Shown here piece after piece: positions 17,549 to 27,102 of a DNA stretch of 64,000 nt. The stretch covers positions 62,001-126,000 of the forward strand of contig RDYN01000009.1 of NCBI GenBank assembly GCA_004293365.1, read 5' to 3'. This DNA is from Oscillatoriales cyanobacterium. Lineage in GTDB: Bacteria; Cyanobacteriota; Cyanobacteriia; Cyanobacteriales; Microcoleaceae. The notes below the pieces were generated by a model. That model was not told where the DNA came from and searched no databases. It was given only the letters and a program-made list of their open reading frames with translations. Position 1 is the first letter of the stretch. Each line of letters begins with the position of its first letter. The translations under genes were made by a program, and so were the position numbers.

Positions 17549-19762
17549 ATGACTGCAACTACGCCGAAGGCAACGTCAGCAATTCCTAGTTTTTGTGAAG
17601 GAATCCAGTATTTCTCGGAGAATGTGCCGGGTTTTGAGACTTACGGGAAAACACCTGCGATCGCCCAAGGAAGCAATTCGATCGCCGATCCAGCAGATCC
17701 AGCCGCCGTCTTTCAAACGATGCTCGGAGCAGACGCCCTGCGCTACCTGACGCTGCAAATCACAGCCAGCAAGGCATCGGGACATCCGGGGGGTTTTGCC
17801 AGCCAAGCTGAGGCCTACGCTGCGTTGGTGATGTTGGGACACAAGAACATTGTTACCGAAGTCGGGCACCACGCGCCAGGATTTTATAGTGCCATGTTTC
17901 TCGATCGATCTTTGGAAGACATGGGAATTACCAAAGTGCAGGAAGCGCGCGATAAATTCCGCGAAAAAGACGGTTTATTAGGACATCTTTCCGGCTTCAT
18001 TCCCGGGCTTTTAGCACCAGCAGGCCCCCTCGGACAAGGACAGCATTTCGCAATGGCGGGCGCGCTTTTGCACCCCGACAAACTGTTTCCTTTCACCATG
18101 GGCGACGGTGGGATGGGCGAACCCTATCCGATGAGCAGCATGGCGCATTTCCATACTGCTTATCCGAAGGCTACTAACTTTTTACCCGTGTTAGTTTGGA
18201 ACGGATATTCCCAAGAACATCACAGTATGGTTTCGACTAAAACTAATGCTGAAATGATTGCTTATTGGCAAGGAAACGGTTTTGAAGAAGTCATTTTAGT
18301 TGACGCTAAGGAATTTGACGACAAAAATCAACCGGAAGCTTATGTTGACAGCACGGCTTTTTCCCTCGAACAGCGGATGGCATTTACCAAAGCTGTTTTA
18401 CAAGGAGTTGACAAAGCGGCAAAATCTGCTCTCGGCGGCAAATTAACTGCGTTTATTATCAAACAGTTGAAAGGTGCGGGCGTCCACGCGCGCGGCGCAA
18501 AATCTCACAACCTTTATCCCAAAGATACCCTCGATGCTCCGCACATTGTTAGCGCTTTAAAAGAACGCGCTTTGACTGCTGAGGCTTGGCAGTTGGTGCG
18601 GACAAATTGCGAGCGCGCGGGCGGCGGGCCTGCGGCAAAAACCGTTGTTACTGAGTTTACATTGCCGCTGGCAGATTTGGGCGAGTTGCCTTTAGAAGAA
18701 TTTGCGGTTGGTGGAGAAGCGAAGATTTCGACAACTGCAATGGGACGTATGGTGGGAAGTGTCGGCGAGCGCGATCGCACTTTTCTTGTCACCAATGCAG
18801 ACGGCAACGAAGCATCAGCAATTGCCAATATCAACCAAGCTCTGAAAATCATTCACCCGACGACGGATGACTTGTACAATCAATCGCCCAACGGTCAAGT
18901 TTACGAACCTTTGAGCGAAGATGCTTGCGCGGGTTTGGCAGTAGGATTGTCGCTATTTGGAGCGCGGAGTTTGTGGTGTTCCTACGAATCTTTTGCCATC
19001 AACGGTTTACCAATTTGGCAAACTGTAACGCAAGCAATGGCAGAATTGCGCCGTGCAACTCCGGCAACTGTCACCTTATTTACAGCGGGTGCATTGGAGC
19101 AAGGCCGCAACGGTTGGACGCACCAGCGGCCGGAAATTGAGGCTTATTTTGCGGCGATGATGCGTAACGGCAATGTGTTTCCTTTGTTTCCACCGGATGC
19201 TAACAGCATTCAAGCTTGTTACGAGTGGGCTTTGAATGCCAGAAATAAGGGAGTTGTGATTACTGCGAGCAAGTCGCCGCTGCCAATTCGCACTACTTTT
19301 GCACAGACTCGCCAAGGTTTAGAAGATGGTGGAATTGTGCTGCACGAAACAACGGGAAGTAAGAAAGTTGTGTTTGCTATTGTGGGCGATATGACTTTAA
19401 TGCCGGTGTTTGAAGCGGCGGCATCTTTGGAAAAAGCAGGCTTGGGAGTGCGGATTGTTTCTATTGTCAATCCCCGACGTTTGTACCGTTCCAGCGATGT
19501 CGCTTGGAATACTTGTTCGGAAGCTGACGGCGGCTTTTTGAGCGATGAGAAATTTGCCGAAATGTTTGGTGGTGATGCCTTGATTGGCGTGACAGGCGGT
19601 GCTTCTGGGATGTTGGAGCCGGTGATGCTCCGCAGCAATTGCCCGCGCGATACTTTTGCTTGGAAGCGGGGGGAAACGACTGCTAGTGCTGGTGAGTTGA
19701 TGGCGTTTAATGGGTTGACTGCTGATGCTTTGACGAAAAGGGCGATCGGGCTGGTTGGTTAG
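17549..19762 (+). CDS. Phosphoketolase-like thiamine-diphosphate enzyme
   Basis: A 737-residue protein of the XFP/transketolase superfamily. Near residue 185 the thiamine-diphosphate motif MGDGGMGEPYPMSS is followed by LPVLVWNGYSQEHHS, the counterpart of the phosphoketolase block with a conserved NGY. The C-terminal half has NGWTHQRPEIE and FPPDANSIQACYEWAL, matching the phosphoketolase NGFSHQ and PPDANT segments. Phosphoketolases split xylulose-5-phosphate or fructose-6-phosphate with phosphate to acetyl phosphate. It is shorter than the classical cyanobacterial enzyme (about 800 residues) and has GHPGG in place of GHWGT, so it belongs to a divergent subgroup. Substrate is not proven. Confidence 0.8.
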   Translation: MTATTPKATSAIPSFCEGIQYFSENVPGFETYGKTPAIAQGSNSIADPADPAAVFQTMLGADALRYLTLQITASKASGHPGGFASQAEAYAALVMLGHKNIVTEVGHHAPGFYSAMFLDRSLEDMGITKVQEARDKFREKDGLLGHLSGFIPGLLAPAGPLGQGQHFAMAGALLHPDKLFPFTMGDGGMGEPYPMSSMAHFHTAYPKATNFLPVLVWNGYSQEHHSMVSTKTNAEMIAYWQGNGFEEVILVDAKEFDDKNQPEAYVDSTAFSLEQRMAFTKAVLQGVDKAAKSALGGKLTAFIIKQLKGAGVHARGAKSHNLYPKDTLDAPHIVSALKERALTAEAWQLVRTNCERAGGGPAAKTVVTEFTLPLADLGELPLEEFAVGGEAKISTTAMGRMVGSVGERDRTFLVTNADGNEASAIANINQALKIIHPTTDDLYNQSPNGQVYEPLSEDACAGLAVGLSLFGARSLWCSYESFAINGLPIWQTVTQAMAELRRATPATVTLFTAGALEQGRNGWTHQRPEIEAYFAAMMRNGNVFPLFPPDANSIQACYEWALNARNKGVVITASKSPLPIRTTFAQTRQGLEDGGIVLHETTGSKKVVFAIVGDMTLMPVFEAAASLEKAGLGVRIVSIVNPRRLYRSSDVAWNTCSEADGGFLSDEKFAEMFGGDALIGVTGGASGMLEPVMLRSNCPRDTFAWKRGETTASAGELMAFNGLTADALTKRAIGLVG

Positions 19763-20045
19763 GTTATAATTCAATAGGCGATTGTTAAGCTAGATCCCCC
19801 CTAACCCCCCTTAAAAAGGGGGGGACAAGAGTATTCTCAAAGTCCTCCGGCTATCGGGGATATGCTGCCAGGATCTCCGGGGAATAAACAGCGCTAACTG
19901 AACTGTATTGAGATAAGCTGTTGCGGCATTTAACTTGTGTGTCAACAATCAATTAAACAATGAGTGGGATGTTGCTCCCAGCAGCGTCCCGAATATACAA
20001 TTTAAATGCTCAACAGCTTATAGCTGTGATAATTATATCCAGCGA
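19763..20045. repeat. Spacer with C-run/G-run hairpin
   Basis: GATCCCCCCTAACCCCCC at about 19793-19810 pairs with GGGGGGG at 19819-19825 around TTAAAAA, a likely terminator for the phosphoketolase-like gene. The same CCCCCCTT...AAGGGGGG family recurs after htpG (38443-38474) and inside proS (45246-45328). Confidence 0.7.
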
Positions 20046-21110
20046 TTATTGTGGCAAAGACTGACCGGATGACAATCGTTTAATGCCTTCCATCGCCGTA
20101 GTTTCTCCAGCTTTATCGCTGCCCTCGCGGGCAATTTTTAAAGCTCGCTCGTAGGAATTGAGAGCTTTAGGATATTGACGGAGACTTTCATAAATCGCGC
20201 CCATATTATTGAACAAGCGTCCGATGCTTGTATTGTCGCCGATGGCTTCAAACATCGGTATTGCTTGCTGAAAATAGATCAGCGCTTGAGTATCTTTGCC
20301 TTGTTTGCGACAGGTAAGTGCCATGTTGTTGAGGAGGCGGGCGACGCCAGCTCTGTCTCCGATTTCCCGGCGAATTGCTAAGGCTTGATGGTAAAATTCC
20401 ATCGCTCTGTTAAAGTCGCCGATGTTGTAATAGACGCCGCCCATGTTATTGAGGGTACGGCCTAAATCGCGCCGATCGCCCTCTGTGGTGCGAATCGTCC
20501 GCGCTTGTTGGTAAAATTCGATCGCCTTTGCGTAATTTACCTGTTCTGCGTACACTGCCGCGATGTTGTGAAAAGATTCTGCTATTTCAATTTGGTCGTT
20601 GGCAGTTTTGGCAAGTTCCAAAGCTTCTTGGTGCAGTTTCATCGCTTCGTCAAAATTGTCCGCAAGCCGGTTGACGAAACCGATGAGATTGAGAGTGCGC
20701 GCGATGCGGGGCCCTTCGCCGATTTCTCGGTGAATGGCTAAAGCTTGCCGCAAAACTTCCAAAGCTTTGGGCCGCGAACCCATTTCGGCGTAAACTTCCC
20801 CGATATTGTTGAGTGTTTCTCCGATTCCCTGTTTGTCGCCTAGTTGCTTGCGAATTGCCAAAACTTGCTCGAAAGTCTGGATTGCTTCTCGAAACAAACC
20901 CTCGCGGTGCTGTTTGACTCCTGTTTCAAAGAGTTTGTCTGCTTCGGTTTTGGGATCTGTTGCTTGGGCGCGATCGCTCGATCGGGCCGTTCTGGCATTT
21001 ATCATAGGGGCAAATGCCCGAGCATCTGAAATTGCTAGCAAGCTGAGTGCGGGCGATAACAAAATACTTATAGCTGCGAGATAGCTAAAGTGGTAAGAGC
21101 GGCAGTACAC
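20046..21110 (-). CDS. Exported tetratricopeptide-repeat protein
   Basis: A 354-residue protein with a signal peptide at residues 1-32 (FSYLAAISILLSPALSLLAI, then DARA). From about residue 60 it consists of seven TPR units of about 40 residues, each of the form ALEIHREIGDRxGIARTLNNIG. This is the Asn-Asn-Met/Ile-Gly type of TPR common in cyanobacteria and kinesin-light-chain-like proteins. It is probably a periplasmic or lumenal protein-binding scaffold; no enzymatic domain is attached. The start at 21110 may not be exact. It shares no operon with its neighbours. Confidence 0.85.
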   Translation of the reverse strand: MYCRSYHFSYLAAISILLSPALSLLAISDARAFAPMINARTARSSDRAQATDPKTEADKLFETGVKQHREGLFREAIQTFEQVLAIRKQLGDKQGIGETLNNIGEVYAEMGSRPKALEVLRQALAIHREIGEGPRIARTLNLIGFVNRLADNFDEAMKLHQEALELAKTANDQIEIAESFHNIAAVYAEQVNYAKAIEFYQQARTIRTTEGDRRDLGRTLNNMGGVYYNIGDFNRAMEFYHQALAIRREIGDRAGVARLLNNMALTCRKQGKDTQALIYFQQAIPMFEAIGDNTSIGRLFNNMGAIYESLRQYPKALNSYERALKIAREGSDKAGETTAMEGIKRLSSGQSLPQ

Positions 21111-21214
21111 CGATCGAGTCCTCCAAGAGCCAAGTTATAACTATTAAGATAGAGCTCTTTGGGGTGTTCCTGCCGATTTTTTTTAATTGCTAGGTTCTGG
21201 CGCGCGCTTTTGTC

Positions 21215-21454
21215 TTACCAGACTGCCACAATCAGCGGCATATTGCTGAGAGCGGATATGACTGCAAAGTTTTTGCTGGGTGAAAGCGATGCTTTTTCTG
21301 GGCTGTGCAAGATGATGTCCTGTTTGTCAAGCGTAATCCAAGCAATTCCTGACAAAACTTGAATTTCTCGATTAGTTTGAGGCAATTTGTACACCTCATT
21401 TTTCATGATAATTATGCGTTCGGGCGCTGCACATTCGGAATATCTTTGAAGCAT
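21215..21454 (-). CDS. DUF2917-like small protein
   Basis: A 79-residue protein starting at ATG 21454, supported by AAGGAG six bases upstream; the longer frame to 21526 lacks a site. The pattern NEVYKLPQTNREIQVLSGIAWITLDKQDIIL resembles the DUF2917 family, a single-domain cupin-like beta barrel (strand, GxAWIT, D-I-L). The family is of unknown function. It lies 105 bp beyond the TPR gene start, on the same strand. Confidence 0.65.
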   Translation of the reverse strand: MLQRYSECAAPERIIIMKNEVYKLPQTNREIQVLSGIAWITLDKQDIILHSPEKASLSPSKNFAVISALSNMPLIVAVW

Positions 21455-21585
21455 AGCATCTCCTTGGAAATTAAGAATCAAAAATCCACAAATTGTCCCC
21501 AAATATCCTAGGGGCGGGTTAACCAAAAATCTTTGGAAACCTCAAATAATCTCTAAAAACCCGCCCCCACACAACCAACAATTTA

Positions 21586-21879
21586 CTATTGACAATAACG
21601 CCGATCGATAATCGCGCGCATTTCGTCATCCGTCGCCGCGCTGATAGAGCGACCTGTCGCCCGATCGCAACCGTGCCAGCAAGTGTTACCATTGCGATCG
21701 CGCGTTTGCCAAATTCTGACCTCGTTTTCGCCAGCAGCGGCGGCGAGCAAACCTTGCCAAAGTTGATTCATAGCTGAAAAGAGCGATCGCCTTTTTGGCT
21801 TTTTGGTATATTTAGCTCGATCGCCCATCGAAACAACGCTTGTTTTTTCGGGATACCGCCGATTTTCGTAAGTAGACAT
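21586..21879 (-). CDS. Conserved cyanobacterial small protein of unknown function
   Basis: A 97-residue protein. ATG at 21879 (MSTYENRRYPEK) is preferred over one at 21921 that adds a non-conserved 14-residue leader. The N-terminal half is basic (KYTKKPKRR), the middle has a short amphipathic segment (MNQLWQGLLAAAAGE), and the C-terminus has VRIWQTRDRNGNTCWHGCDRATGRSI, a pattern I associate with small conserved cyanobacterial proteins. Its two cysteines near Trp/His (CWHGC) could bind metal. No known role. Confidence 0.65.
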   Translation of the reverse strand: MSTYENRRYPEKTSVVSMGDRAKYTKKPKRRSLFSAMNQLWQGLLAAAAGENEVRIWQTRDRNGNTCWHGCDRATGRSISAATDDEMRAIIDRRYCQ

Positions 21880-21921
21880 AACAAACACCTTCAAATCCTC
21901 AATTAAACACAAATTGCACAA

Positions 21922-22261
21922 TCAAAAATCGCAACTAAAAGGAAGCAATAACTTGCTCGCAATTACAGCACTTTTGATGTCTCTGCAATTCCTGTAAAAC
22001 TAAATCTGTTACCTGATAAATCAACCCTAACTCTGGGCAAAACAACAATCAAGTCATTACTTGCATAGGTTGTATGAATAAAATCGATAGATAAATATAC
22101 CAACCGCACCCAACAGTTAGTAGGATGTTATTAATTGCTGAAACCATTGCGTTGGATTCCTTCTTCCCTCTTCCCTCTTCCCTCTCCATTCTTCCCTCTT
22201 CCCTCTTCCTTCTTCCTTCTTCCTTCTTCCTTCTTCTATGAACTTCATCAACACGCGGCGG
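21922..22261. repeat. Spacer with TTCCCTC/TTCCTTC heptamer run
   Basis: From 22158 to 22236 the plus strand is a pure pyrimidine run of 7-bp units (TTCCCTC, TTCCTTC). It ends just at the start of the LysR gene, so no ordinary ribosome-binding site can exist for the ATG at 22238. Similar runs lie at 38554-38594 and, on the other strand, at 17333. The rest of the spacer shows nothing. Confidence 0.75.
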
Positions 22262-23170
22262 ATGAAACTCTCTCAGATTCAGGCTTTGATAGCAGTAGCA
22301 GAGTATGCAAACTTTAGCGAAGCGGCTTTACAAATGGAACTGTCGCAATCCGCAGTCAGCCACGCCATCGCCTCTTTAGAAGCAGAATTGGGCGTGCAAT
22401 TGTTCCACCGGGGGCGACACGGTGCTCAACTGACGCCGGTGGGGGAAAGAGTGGTGCTTCACGGGCGTCAAATTGTGCGATCGTTAGAAATGATGGTCAA
22501 AGAAGCTGATTTAGACAAGGGTTTGCAGGGAGGCCAGGTGCGGATAGTGAGTTTTCGCAGTGTCGCAACCCATATCCTACCGGGTATTATTGCTCAATTT
22601 CGCGATCGCTTTCCCAAGATTGCCGTCAGCATTACCGAAGTGTATTATACCCAGGCTGTGGAGGAAGCTTTGCGATCGGGCAAAGCAGATATCGGCTTTG
22701 TCTCTCTTCCCATCTCCGACGAATTTGAAACTAGAGAAATTTTGCGAGATAAATACGTTGTGTTGTTGCCGCCAACTGCCAAATTATCAAGTGCTAAGAT
22801 TACCTGGGAAGAGTTAGCAAATCATCCGCTGATTTTGCAGCCGCCGGAAACAGCTTGTTCTATACCGCTACGTAAATATTTAGCAACTTCGGATTTTCCC
22901 TTAAATATCGCTTACGAACTCAGCGAAGATTCAACTATTGTCAGTATGGTAATGCAAGGTTTGGGTGCAGCAATTATGCCGCGTTTGGCGGCGGAACCGA
23001 TACCTGCTGAGGTGAAAGTTTGCAGTTTACCCGCAGATTTTGAGAGGGTAATTGGGGTGGCTGTTTTGAGGGATGCGCTGTTAATTCCGGCCGTGTTTGC
23101 GTTTTTGGATTTAGTTAAAACTGCGACAGAGATTGATAGTGACGGCGAGTTTCCGATTAATCCTTCTTGA
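22262..23170 (+). CDS. LysR-family transcriptional regulator
   Basis: A 302-residue regulator with an N-terminal winged helix-turn-helix (KLSQIQALIAVAEYANFSEAALQMELSQSAVSHAIASLE) and a C-terminal periplasmic-binding-like effector domain. I start at ATG 22262 (MKLSQIQ), the standard LysR N-terminus; an ATG at 22238 adds eight residues and abuts the pyrimidine repeat. The HHRGRHGAQLTPVGERV block after the HTH is typical. No divergently transcribed target is adjacent (the next minus-strand gene is 300 bp upstream), so the regulon and effector are unknown. Confidence 0.9.
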   Translation: MKLSQIQALIAVAEYANFSEAALQMELSQSAVSHAIASLEAELGVQLFHRGRHGAQLTPVGERVVLHGRQIVRSLEMMVKEADLDKGLQGGQVRIVSFRSVATHILPGIIAQFRDRFPKIAVSITEVYYTQAVEEALRSGKADIGFVSLPISDEFETREILRDKYVVLLPPTAKLSSAKITWEELANHPLILQPPETACSIPLRKYLATSDFPLNIAYELSEDSTIVSMVMQGLGAAIMPRLAAEPIPAEVKVCSLPADFERVIGVAVLRDALLIPAVFAFLDLVKTATEIDSDGEFPINPS

Positions 23171-23215
23171 GAAACCTAAGTCAGTTGTTATTAGATATCT
23201 CCTAAAAAGCAGATT

Positions 23216-23243
23216 TTGAACAGACAGGATGCCTGTTCCACAA
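23216..23243. repeat. Copy of the GGAACAGGCA-TGCCTGTTCC palindrome
   Basis: GAACAGACAGGATGCCTGTTCC lies just after the LysR gene. Better copies are at 24044-24066 and 34857-34880. The core is a 10-bp inverted repeat around three bases. Placement after genes suggests occasional terminator use. Confidence 0.65.
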
Positions 23244-23355
23244 AAATTATGGGAGATGTCTATTGGTTATTGGTTAGAGTACGATTTTGGCAACCGCTGA
23301 TATCTGCGGTTTCAAAAAATCTCGCTCCATAATTACGAAGAACTAATAATATCAA

Positions 23356-24003
23356 TCAACGGTCAGTATTCTCTCTCACCCAGTTCCGTAAATTTACCTC
23401 CGCTTCTACCTCATCTAGCTGTGCTGCTGCCAAAAATTCGTAGAGCTTGGACTTTGGTAGTATCGAAAAAGTGGGGCTGACAGATACTTCCAAATATTCA
23501 TCATTCTCTAGCTTATAAATTCGCCATTCTCTACCATTGTAACGCCAAAACTCCGGTACTCCCATACTGGCATAGAGAGCAGGCTTGTTAATATCGGTAT
23601 GGGTGATATCTATTTCTACGACTAAATCGGGTGGTGGATCTGTGGCTAAATCTACTGTACGACCGGCTACGAGGGGCTGATTTTGGATGTAATAGGCATT
23701 ATCTGGTTCTGCACCGCGCTCTAAGTCCGATCGATCGAGGGTTGTCGAACCCATTGTTTTAATCTTCAAACCTAGCTCTACAGCAAAAATCCGAATCAAA
23801 AGCTCGATTAAGCGTGCTGAAAATTCGTGTTCTTCTAAAGGCATGGTAATTTCTAAAGTCCCTCGATCGAATATCAATGTAGCCGCTCGTTTATCGCCCA
23901 AAATCTGGAGCAGTTGTTGGTAGCCCTGCCAAGTAATATTTCTCAACACTACTCGCTTTTCGCCTATGAGTAACGGTGGTGCGATCGGCGCAACAGAAAT
24001 CAT
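23356..24003 (-). CDS. Uma2-family PD-(D/E)XK endonuclease-like protein
   Basis: A 215-residue member of the Uma2 (DUF820) family, present in dozens of copies in filamentous cyanobacteria. Visible motifs are EITMPLEEHE near the N-terminus, GAEPDNAYYIQN, DPPPDLVVEID (the catalytic PD...E-x-D) and MGVPEFWRYNGREWRIYKL. The fold is that of restriction-like nucleases; biological roles remain unclear, and links with mobile DNA are suspected. It stands alone, flanked by repeats. Confidence 0.88.
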   Translation of the reverse strand: MISVAPIAPPLLIGEKRVVLRNITWQGYQQLLQILGDKRAATLIFDRGTLEITMPLEEHEFSARLIELLIRIFAVELGLKIKTMGSTTLDRSDLERGAEPDNAYYIQNQPLVAGRTVDLATDPPPDLVVEIDITHTDINKPALYASMGVPEFWRYNGREWRIYKLENDEYLEVSVSPTFSILPKSKLYEFLAAAQLDEVEAEVNLRNWVRENTDR

Positions 24004-24043
24004 ATTTTTTACTTCCAGCTATGATATTTCTAAGATAACATAA

Positions 24044-24066
24044 GGAACAGGCAAGATGCCTGTTCC
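24044..24066. repeat. GGAACAGGCA-TGCCTGTTCC palindrome
   Basis: A perfect 10-bp inverted repeat around AGA, between the starts and ends of the Uma2 and ispD genes. Same family as 23218 and 34857. Confidence 0.7.
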
Positions 24067-24130
24067 ACAACTAACAAATTATTGATGGTGGAACGGGGAT
24101 CTTGCCGTTCTTAAAAAGAGTCAACAAATT

Positions 24131-24823
24131 CTATTTGCTCTTATCTGTTCTCTGCCGCAAAATGAATTCAGCTACACTCAAATCAACGGGCGTTGTAACT
24201 TTCAAATTCGTTTCTTCTCCCTCCACAATTTGCACTGGTAAACCGCATTTTTCAAACAAAGCTGCATCGTCTGTAACTTCCCAACCTTTCTCCCGCCCTT
24301 GTTGGTGACACTGCTTTAACAATTTCACTTCAAATCCTTGGGGAGTCTGGGCTGCCCATAAATTGCTTCTGTCCGGCGTGTCTCGCACGATTCTAGACTC
24401 GTCCACCACCTTAATCGTATCCTTGACCGGGACGGCGACAATCAAGCCCGGACAGCTTAAGAGAGCTGCTGAAGATCGATCGAACAATTCAGGAGTTGCC
24501 AAACACCTGGCGCCGTCGTGAATCAACACTCGATCGGCATTTGGCGGTAAAGCCTGCAAACCGTTGTAAACTGACTCTTGCCTGGTAGCGCCTCCTTGAA
24601 TCAGTTCCACGGGCTTGACCAAAGCTAAATCGCTGATAATTGCCTTAAAATCAGGAAAATCTTCAGGCTGGCCCATAATGCCGATCCAGCTAATCTGCTG
24701 CGAAGCTTCAGCGGCGGCCAAAGTCCAACTCAGCAAAGGTTTTGAGAGCAAAGTCAGCAGCAGTTTGTTCCGCTGACTACCCATCCGTCGCCCCGAACCC
24801 GCCGCAGGAATTAATAAGTGCAT
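24131..24823 (-). CDS. ispD: 2-C-methyl-D-erythritol 4-phosphate cytidylyltransferase
   Basis: Third step of the MEP isoprenoid pathway: transfers CMP from CTP to methylerythritol phosphate. The 230-residue protein has the nucleotide-binding PAAGSGRRMGS loop at residues 6-16, then KLLLTLLSKPLLSWTL, the family's VLIHDGARCL and AAQTPQGFEVKLL, and TDDAALFEK with metal-binding acidic residues. Length matches E. coli IspD (236). ATG start at 24823. It supplies precursors for carotenoids, chlorophyll tails and quinones. It diverges from the GT9 gene, with 167 bp between them. Confidence 0.95.
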   Translation of the reverse strand: MHLLIPAAGSGRRMGSQRNKLLLTLLSKPLLSWTLAAAEASQQISWIGIMGQPEDFPDFKAIISDLALVKPVELIQGGATRQESVYNGLQALPPNADRVLIHDGARCLATPELFDRSSAALLSCPGLIVAVPVKDTIKVVDESRIVRDTPDRSNLWAAQTPQGFEVKLLKQCHQQGREKGWEVTDDAALFEKCGLPVQIVEGEETNLKVTTPVDLSVAEFILRQRTDKSK

Positions 24824-24990
24824 TCACTAACCCTTCTTCACCCAACTAGGTATATATTAAAAGCGTTCTGTACTTTTCAGTCAGTTGTTTAGCTGTCAGC
24901 CCGTAGCTTTTAATGTCTAAAAATACTATAAGCTGATATCTGAATGCCGATCGCTGAGAGCTACCTCGATAGATAATAGCCCGATCGTTT

Positions 24991-25956
24991 ATGATGCGAA
25001 TACTAGCACTTGTCCCAGGCGGGATTGGCGACCAAATTTTATTTTTCCCTACCCTTGATGACCTCAAGCAGTCTTATCCAGAGGCTCAAATTGATGTCAT
25101 CGTGGAACCGAGGGCGAAGGGCGCTTACCGAGTCTGCAAGTCCGTCAAAGAAGTCTTGACGTACAATTTCAAAGACCGCAATGCGATGGCTGATTTGGGA
25201 AATTTACTGGGCGTAATTCGCGATCGCGAATACGAAGCAGTTGTTTCCCTAGGCCAGCGCTGGACTGTAGGACTTCTGCTGTGGCTGACCGGCATTCCCC
25301 AGAGAGTTGGGTATTCTGGAACCAACGGCGCTCGATTTCTCACCGATTCGGTACCTCTGAAAACAGACCAGTACGCGGCTTCAATGTACCACGATTTGCT
25401 GCAAGGATTCAACATTAACAATCCAAGTCCTGCGATCGCAATTAGTGTACCAAAACAGGACATTCAGTGGGCGGAAGCCGAACAGCAGCGGTTGGGAATC
25501 AAAGAAAGCGGTTACATTCTAATTCACGGCGGTTCGAGTCAGCTAGCGCTGTCTAAAGGTATTGACAAAATTTACCCGATAGACAACTGGCAGCAAATCA
25601 TCCAAGACTGCCAGCAGCGGCAGCCGAATTTACCCGTTGTGGTGGTGAAAGGGCCCGAAGATGGAGCCTTCGTGAAAAAGTTAGTCGAACTCTGTCCGAG
25701 TGTAAAAGTTATCTCGCCCGATGATGTAGGCAAGTTGGCGGCCACCATTGCTGCTGCTAATTTGATGATGTGTACCGACAGCGCGCCGATGCACTTGGCT
25801 GTAGCGGTTCAAACTTATACAATAGCTTTGTTCGGCCCGACTGAACCTGCAAAATTGCTTCCAAAGAGCGATCGCTTTTTGGGAATTAAATCTCCTACTG
25901 GTAAAATGGCTGACATTTCTCCGCAAGAGGTTTTGAAGAAAGTTTGGGGAGGCTAA
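24991..25956 (+). CDS. Glycosyltransferase family 9 (heptosyltransferase-like)
   Basis: A 321-residue GT-B fold enzyme. The N-terminal MMRILALVPGGIGDQILFFPTL is the GT9 first strand and loop, and the C-terminal half has the nucleotide-sugar segment ILIHGGSSQ, then CTDSAPMHLAVAV and ALFGPTEPAK, the strongest GT9 signatures. The family adds heptose or related sugars to lipopolysaccharide cores; cyanobacteria lack classical heptose cores, so the donor is uncertain. Start ATG at 24991 or 24994. No neighbouring LPS genes are seen. Confidence 0.88.
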   Translation: MMRILALVPGGIGDQILFFPTLDDLKQSYPEAQIDVIVEPRAKGAYRVCKSVKEVLTYNFKDRNAMADLGNLLGVIRDREYEAVVSLGQRWTVGLLLWLTGIPQRVGYSGTNGARFLTDSVPLKTDQYAASMYHDLLQGFNINNPSPAIAISVPKQDIQWAEAEQQRLGIKESGYILIHGGSSQLALSKGIDKIYPIDNWQQIIQDCQQRQPNLPVVVVKGPEDGAFVKKLVELCPSVKVISPDDVGKLAATIAAANLMMCTDSAPMHLAVAVQTYTIALFGPTEPAKLLPKSDRFLGIKSPTGKMADISPQEVLKKVWGG

Positions 25957-26714
25957 TTTAGGAAGGCGGGTTTTGTACAGGAATTATCTGTTGTCTGGAA
26001 GTTGACTTGCTTAACCCGCCCCTTGTATCTTGAAATAGTGCGATAATTCCCCAGCACGAACGAACTTTAGTGATGGCTGAAGATACTTTTCAAAAGTCGA
26101 AACAGCAGGAAATAAAAAAATTATAGCCTTCGTCAAAAAGATGATGTGTGTTTGGCAATTAGTAATTGGTAGTAGTCGTAGGGTGTGTCGCTACCAACAA
26201 TCCCTAGATACATAGGATCGCTCCTGTAAATAATTTACACAAGCTTGTGGGATGGGCGTCCCGCCCGTCTATAAAGGACGGGCGAGACGCCCATCCCACA
26301 ATAATTAAAATTGTAAGTTATTTAATTGTCATTCCATATCGACAATTTAACAGATCCGCACCCGATGGCAATGGTTTTATCAACAAACACAACATGATGG
26401 ATTGTCTAGCAATCTTTTATCTAAATGGTATTAGCTCTACAAAGCAAGCTGTGACACAAAGGCACAAAATGAGTGATATTAATCACAGAGTGTCACTTAT
26501 TCAGGAAATACTTGCTTCACACAAGCTAGAAATATTGCTGCTAATAAAAGAGTGGCAAAAACCTTGGTATAACAGTCATCCAGCTCGAACACGGCTATCA
26601 GCAGTTGTCTGAATTCACATCATTTCAGTTTTTACGTAAAAATACTGTAGACAAATTAGAAGCACTACCTCTAAAGTAGGAGAATCACAACACAGCTAGA
26701 TACAGGGGTAGTCA
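25957..26714. repeat. 758-bp spacer with a 24-bp-stem hairpin
   Basis: At 26246-26269 and 26277-26300 lie 24-bp inverted arms (TGTGGGATGGGCGTC...) with one mismatch and a 7-nt loop. The same element, with perfect arms, is at 48341-48395. A frame at 26394-26612 gives a 72-residue peptide (MMDCLAIFYLNG) without a ribosome site or known relatives; I do not call it a gene. The rest is A/T-rich. Confidence 0.65.
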
Positions 26715-26909
26715 ATGATGTTGAACAGCTTGGAATCAAACACAACTTATCAATCAAATGTAGCCCGGGACGAGCTAGTGAGCGTTTTGACAAAGGAAAT
26801 TGAAGCGAAAGAACTCGCGAAACGAGCAAAAAATCTACAGGGCAATCCCTTGGCATTAGGCAGAACTTATATTCGTATTTTAGAAGCCGGAGGGCATCTG
26901 GGCTGCTGA
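26715..26909 (+). CDS. Possible small protein
   Basis: A 64-residue frame starting MMLNSLESNTTYQSN with AGGGG seven bases upstream. The middle is a charged helix (DELVSVLTKEIEAKELAKRAKNLQ), which looks protein-like, and the C-terminus is GRTYIRILEAGGHLGC. No family recognised. It stands 193 bp before the efflux adaptor gene on the same strand, so it might be part of that transcript. Small size keeps confidence low. Confidence 0.4.
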   Translation: MMLNSLESNTTYQSNVARDELVSVLTKEIEAKELAKRAKNLQGNPLALGRTYIRILEAGGHLGC

Positions 26910-27102
26910 GCCGAAATTTCATCCTAATTTCATTTGGCAGTGAAAGACTAGGTTGAGGAGATAAATTTTAGCTCTTGGTCATTGCTTAGCAGTCGTTTCT
27001 TGAAAAATGCTCATAAGTAACTGCGGTTAATTCGGTTAACTTACTTATTTGGGCAAAATACCAACCGCTAAGCCTGTGGCACTCAACCTCATTTCCAGGA
27101 AA

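Noticed and set aside
26247-26612. 121-codon plus-strand frame beginning in the 24-bp hairpin
   Set aside because: Its N-terminal part is translated hairpin sequence; the remainder has no start signal and no known relatives.
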